Shown piece after piece: positions 61,093-64,000 of a DNA stretch of 64,000 nucleotides (position 1 is the first letter of the stretch; each line of letters starts with the position of its first letter). The translations under genes were made by a program, and so were the position numbers. The DNA comes from Halobacillus andaensis (GTDB lineage Bacteria; Bacillota; Bacilli; Bacillales; Halobacillaceae). The notes under the pieces were generated by a model. It saw only the letters and a program-made list of their open reading frames with translations. It did no database searches and was not told the DNA's origin. The DNA lies in the NCBI RefSeq assembly GCF_014636475.1, contig NZ_BMEL01000001.1, positions 1,116,001 through 1,180,000 of the forward strand, read 5' to 3'.

Positions 61093-62466
61093 TTACGCGG
61101 TGGCCGTTGGAGCTGGAGATAATTGCTTGTGGATCGCAAGCGCAGCTTCTTTTCCTTGCTGGGCTGCTGTCACTACCATCGCATCTCCTTTTCCTTTTCC
61201 AAAAATTACGTCGCCTGCAGCGAATACTTTAGGGTTCGACGTTTGTCTCGATTCTGGATCCACTTTCACCACTCCACCTTCGTGTTCAAGCCCGAAGTTT
61301 TCAATTAAATCTAAGTGACGCGTTTGACCAATCGCTTTAATAACCGCGTCGACTTTGATCGTAAACTCGGAATCTTTGACAGGGACCGGTCTTCTTCGTC
61401 CATCTGCACTTGGTTCACCTAGCTCCATTTGTACGCACGTAAGCTCTTGAACCTTGCCGTTCTCATCCCCTTTAATGCTGATCGGCTGGGTCAGCCAATT
61501 AAACTCAACACCGTCCTGCTTAGCAAATTCATATTCGAAATCATAAGCCGTCATCTCATTCGCTGTACGTCTGTACACAATTTTCACATTTTCTGCACCT
61601 TTACGAACCGAACAAGTCGCGGCATCAATGGCTGTATTTCCTGCCCCTACGACGACGACTTTTTTACCCATTAATTCTTCAGTGATCTCTCCTGATTTGG
61701 TACTCTTGACGAATTCAATCGCATCGTGGACGCCGTCGAGTTCTTCTCCTTCAATCCCAAGCATTGGAACGCTTCCCATCCCAATCGCCAGAACAATCGA
61801 ATCGTAATGATCCATTAATTCCTCATAACTGACGTCTTGTCCTACCTTCGTATTGGTTCTAATTTCAACATCCATCTTTTCAACTTGCTCGACTTCCCAA
61901 TACGATATTTTTTGCGGCAAGCGGAAAGAAACAATGCCGTATGTATCTAATCCGCCAGCCTTCTCTTCCGCTTCAAAAATCGTGACCGTGTATCCGAAAC
62001 GAGCGAGTTCACGTGCAGCCGACAGTCCTGCCGGGCCTCCACCCACAACCGCAACCTTCTTGCCATTCTTTTCACCTGGCTTAAATAGCAGCTGCTCATT
62101 CTGAATGGCCCAATCCGTGGCGAAGCGCTGTAAATCTCCAATAACGATCGGTTTGGTCGAATGATTTAACACGCACGCCCCTTCGCACAACTCTTCCGTT
62201 GGACAAACACGAGCACACGTCGCACCGACAGGGTTTGAGGACATAATGGTAGTGGCTGATCCTTTTAAATTGCCTGAGGCAATTTTCTTAATAAACTTAG
62301 GTATGTCAATATCAGTTGGACATGCTTTGATACAAGGTGCATCATAGCAATACAGACATCGATTCGCTTCTTCTACGGCTTCAGCATTTGTTAACCCCTG
62401 GTGAACCTCTTCAAAATTAAGGCTTAAATCCTCCAATGAAATCCCTTTGCTTTTTAACTGACTCAA
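61093..62466 (-). CDS. preT: NAD-dependent dihydropyrimidine dehydrogenase, subunit PreT
   Basis: The start is TTG 62466, nine bases after AAGGAGG; a longer frame to 62526 has no ribosome site. The product has 457 residues. N-terminal Fe-S ligands are in CLYCYDAPCIKACP and CARVCPTEELCEGAC. FAD is bound at VAVVGGGPAGLSAARELARF near residue 130 and NAD near VVVVGAGNTAIDAATCSVRK. It transfers electrons to PreA. It is 36 bases upstream of preA. Confidence 0.94.
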   Translation of the reverse strand: MSQLKSKGISLEDLSLNFEEVHQGLTNAEAVEEANRCLYCYDAPCIKACPTDIDIPKFIKKIASGNLKGSATTIMSSNPVGATCARVCPTEELCEGACVLNHSTKPIVIGDLQRFATDWAIQNEQLLFKPGEKNGKKVAVVGGGPAGLSAARELARFGYTVTIFEAEEKAGGLDTYGIVSFRLPQKISYWEVEQVEKMDVEIRTNTKVGQDVSYEELMDHYDSIVLAIGMGSVPMLGIEGEELDGVHDAIEFVKSTKSGEITEELMGKKVVVVGAGNTAIDAATCSVRKGAENVKIVYRRTANEMTAYDFEYEFAKQDGVEFNWLTQPISIKGDENGKVQELTCVQMELGEPSADGRRRPVPVKDSEFTIKVDAVIKAIGQTRHLDLIENFGLEHEGGVVKVDPESRQTSNPKVFAAGDVIFGKGKGDAMVVTAAQQGKEAALAIHKQLSPAPTATA

Positions 62467-62544
62467 TGCGCTTACCCTCCTTGTATAGATCCCATCTATG
62501 CAGGTGCTTCTCGTTGCATTTCCCATCAGTTTACTAATAAAAAA

Positions 62545-62594
62545 GGGCTACATAGAGAAAATTATTATATTTTCCTTTTGCTCTATGTAAACCC
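62545..62594 (-). terminator. terminator between the ureidopropionase and preT genes
   Basis: On the minus strand the arms GGGTTTACATAGAG and CTCTATGTAGCCC, with a long AT-rich loop, are followed by six U residues. It could end the upstream transcript or attenuate preTA. Confidence 0.75.
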
Positions 62595-62615
62595 TTTACG
62601 TTGTGTATTTATTGA

Positions 62616-63506
62616 TTAAGGCAGCAGTTCAACCATATTTTCATAGGTTTCAGGTCGTCGATCGCGATAAAACTGCCACGTATCTCGAACTTCCCGAATA
62701 AATTTCTTATCCATCTCTCCAATTATTACTTCATCTTGATCACGACTGGCAGTTGCCACAAAGCCGCCACGCGGGTCCACTAAATAGGACTGTCCATAAA
62801 ACTCTCCCATGTTCCAAGGCTTTTCATAACCTACCCGGTTAATCGCCCCTAAGTAATAACCATTAGCTACCGCATGGGCTGGCTGTTCCAGCTTCCATAA
62901 ATACTCTGAGAGACCAGCTACTGTGGCTGAAGGATTAAAGACAACCTCCGCACCATTTAAACCTAGTAATCTTGCCCCTTCTGGGAAGTGACGATCATAG
63001 CAGATATAGACGCCTACTTTGGCAAAAGCTGTATCAAATACAGGGTAGCCTAAGTTGCCAGGCTTAAAGTAATACTTTTCCCAAAACCCATATCCTTCGT
63101 CTCCAACTTTTACTTGAGGGATATGATGTTTCCTATATTTCCCTAAGTATGAACCGTCCGCGTCAATAACGGCAGCCGTATTGTAATAGGTCGCAATGCC
63201 TTCCTTTTCATAGATAGGCAATACAATCACTACACCCAACTCTTTAGCTAAATCTTGGAATTGTCTAGTCGTTGGACCATTTGGGATTTCCTCCGCCGCA
63301 TCATACCATTTGGAATTTTGTTCTGAACAAAAGTAAGGTCCATAAAAAATCTCCTGCAAGCAAATGATCTGAGCACCTTTATCCGCTGCCTCTTTCACAA
63401 GCTTCACATGCTTTTCTATAGCATGCTTCTTATGAACTTCAACCGGTTCGTTACCATCTACATCGTGGGAAGCTTGTATTAATCCAATTTGTACTTTATC
63501 TGACAC
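62616..63506 (-). CDS. beta-ureidopropionase / N-carbamoyl-beta-alanine amidohydrolase (nitrilase family)
   Basis: The product has 296 residues and starts at GTG 63506 after AAGGAGG. The catalytic triad is Glu in IICLQEIFYGPYF, Lys in YRKHHIPQVKV and Cys in GVYICYDRHFPEGARLLGLN. It fits the branch that hydrolyses N-carbamoyl-beta-alanine to beta-alanine, CO2 and ammonia, the third step of reductive uracil catabolism. It is the first gene of the cluster, preceded by an inverted repeat. Confidence 0.93.
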   Translation of the reverse strand: MSDKVQIGLIQASHDVDGNEPVEVHKKHAIEKHVKLVKEAADKGAQIICLQEIFYGPYFCSEQNSKWYDAAEEIPNGPTTRQFQDLAKELGVVIVLPIYEKEGIATYYNTAAVIDADGSYLGKYRKHHIPQVKVGDEGYGFWEKYYFKPGNLGYPVFDTAFAKVGVYICYDRHFPEGARLLGLNGAEVVFNPSATVAGLSEYLWKLEQPAHAVANGYYLGAINRVGYEKPWNMGEFYGQSYLVDPRGGFVATASRDQDEVIIGEMDKKFIREVRDTWQFYRDRRPETYENMVELLP

Positions 63507-63655
63507 TTGAATTCCTCCTTATGTAAGAGTTTTAATTAGTGGTGTAAAATAAAAGTGATTGTGGAAGAAATCCGCCCCTTTTATAATTTATTGAATTTTT
63601 TCTATTTACTGAAAATTTTGTAACTTAATTAATACTTTACACTATTTTTACATTT
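63507..63655. other. promoter region of the pyrimidine cluster
   Basis: AT-rich upstream region of the ureidopropionase gene. TTTACA-like hexamers are present near 63637-63653 on the plus strand, but no convincing promoter pair can be chosen. The operator-like palindrome follows at 63656. Confidence 0.4.
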
Positions 63656-63692
63656 TTTCCACTATACACATTGTTAAATTTCATAGTGGAAA
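63656..63692 (-). promoter_or_regulatory. operator-like inverted repeat upstream of the pyrimidine cluster
   Basis: Perfect 10-bp arms TTTCCACTAT (63656-63665) and ATAGTGGAAA (63683-63692) surround 17 bases, 150-190 bases before the first gene's start. PucR is the candidate regulator; binding is inferred. Confidence 0.6.
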
Positions 63693-63805
63693 TTTTTCCA
63701 TTTCGTAAAATGTAGATCATCAAAAATAGTGAGGCTGGTGGGTGTAAGAGTCAATCTGCAGTCATCGTTATGAAATGAAAAAAAGGGGGAGTTTGACTAT
63801 CTAAA

Positions 63806-63838
63806 AACGCGGGACTCCTGACAGCAGGAGCCCGCGTT
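63806..63838 (-). terminator. terminator of the semialdehyde dehydrogenase gene
   Basis: Stem AACGCGGG/CCCGCGTT with an inner CTCCTG/CAGGAG stem and five U residues on the minus strand. Confidence 0.88.
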
Positions 63839-63851
63839 GTAGTCACATGGT

Positions 63852-64000
63852 TTAAAACCAGCGTTGAGTAAGCATTTTCTTCTTCGTATAAAAGTTCACG
63901 CCATCTTTGCCATTGGCATGTAAATCTCCATAAAATGATTTCTTCGCTCCGGAAAACGGGAAGAAAGCCATAGGGGCAGGAACGTTTACATTAACACCCA
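63852..64000 (-). CDS. methylmalonate-semialdehyde dehydrogenase (CoA-acylating), C-terminal fragment
   Basis: Only the last 48 codons are in the window: [20 protein letters not shown], then [20 protein letters not shown] and a final Trp-Phe before the stop at 63854-63852. This is the conserved C-terminus of MmsA/IolA enzymes, which convert (methyl)malonate semialdehyde to propionyl- or acetyl-CoA. It would complete the fate of beta-alanine carbon from the cluster to its left. Confidence 0.85.
   Translation of the reverse strand, partial: GVNVNVPAPMAFFPFSGAKKSFYGDLHANGKDGVNFYTKKKMLTQRWF

Noticed and set aside
1-64000. CRISPR array, prophage, intact insertion sequence, rRNA or tRNA genes
   Set aside because: I looked for regular spaced repeats, integrase, transposase or capsid genes, and tRNA or rRNA signatures and saw none.

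Overview
The window reads as chromosomal DNA of a low-GC, endospore-forming, probably moderately halophilic Bacillaceae, close to Halobacillus or its relatives. The evidence is strong AGGAGG ribosome sites with frequent TTG and GTG starts, sporulation and germination genes (Spo0E-like, Spo0M-like, SleB-like, YheC-like), several very acidic secreted proteins, sodium-coupled transporters, and Zur, Mn-riboswitch and PucR regulation of Bacillus type. The genus is inference. I see no rRNA, tRNA, CRISPR array, prophage or intact insertion sequence.

Layout. 1-5.3 kb: two ATP-grasp genes (the first cut by the window edge), two unrecognised small genes, a decayed radC copy, a stand-alone NIF3-type domain protein and a Nudix hydrolase. 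5.6-8.7 kb: a membrane protein, a P-loop kinase-like protein and an ECF sigma/anti-sigma pair. 8.9-15.9 kb: a dispersed repeat, then a six-gene leftward operon (flavin reductase, MFS, sodium:solute symporter with its small partner, HMG-CoA-lyase-like enzyme, class III CoA-transferase), facing a divergent GntR regulator across four copies of one operator-like motif. This looks like uptake and CoA-dependent cleavage of a short branched organic acid. 16-21 kb: aldo/keto reductase, two very small membrane peptides, YczE-type membrane protein, HAD phosphatase, DinB-like protein. 21-25.3 kb: metA with the acetyl-CoA-type Glu111, a yybP-ykoY Mn riboswitch driving a short Spo0M-like gene and terC, a truncated-looking gene against a repeat end, an M50-like protease and a SET-domain protein. 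25.3-30.4 kb: MFS, Nudix, a 36-bp direct duplication enclosing repeat debris, SleB-like hydrolase, and an overlapping HAD phosphatase/glycerol-1-phosphate dehydrogenase pair. 30.8-34.8 kb: two-component system plus BcrA-type ABC exporter. 35.2-44.1 kb: Spo0E-like peptide, GltS, lipoproteins, an Nmad3-type protein, a divergent second PRPP synthetase, small membrane proteins, DedA and alkaline phosphatase.

44.5-47.4 kb is a zinc-starvation operon: a consensus promoter, two Zur-type palindromes and an early terminator lie upstream of a zinc-free S14 ribosomal protein, an FAD/NAD(P)-binding protein and a COG0523 GTPase. 47.4-51.8 kb: small proteins, a CNNM/CorC-type transporter, a methyltransferase and an MFS transporter.

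52-64 kb is a complete reductive pyrimidine catabolic cluster on the minus strand: beta-ureidopropionase, PreT, PreA, dihydropyrimidinase, NCS1 permease, a small unknown protein, a PucR regulator, an omega-amino-acid:pyruvate aminotransferase and alanine dehydrogenase. The tail of a methylmalonate-semialdehyde dehydrogenase enters from the right edge. Together they would take uracil to beta-alanine, malonate semialdehyde and acetyl-CoA, with alanine dehydrogenase recycling pyruvate and releasing ammonium.
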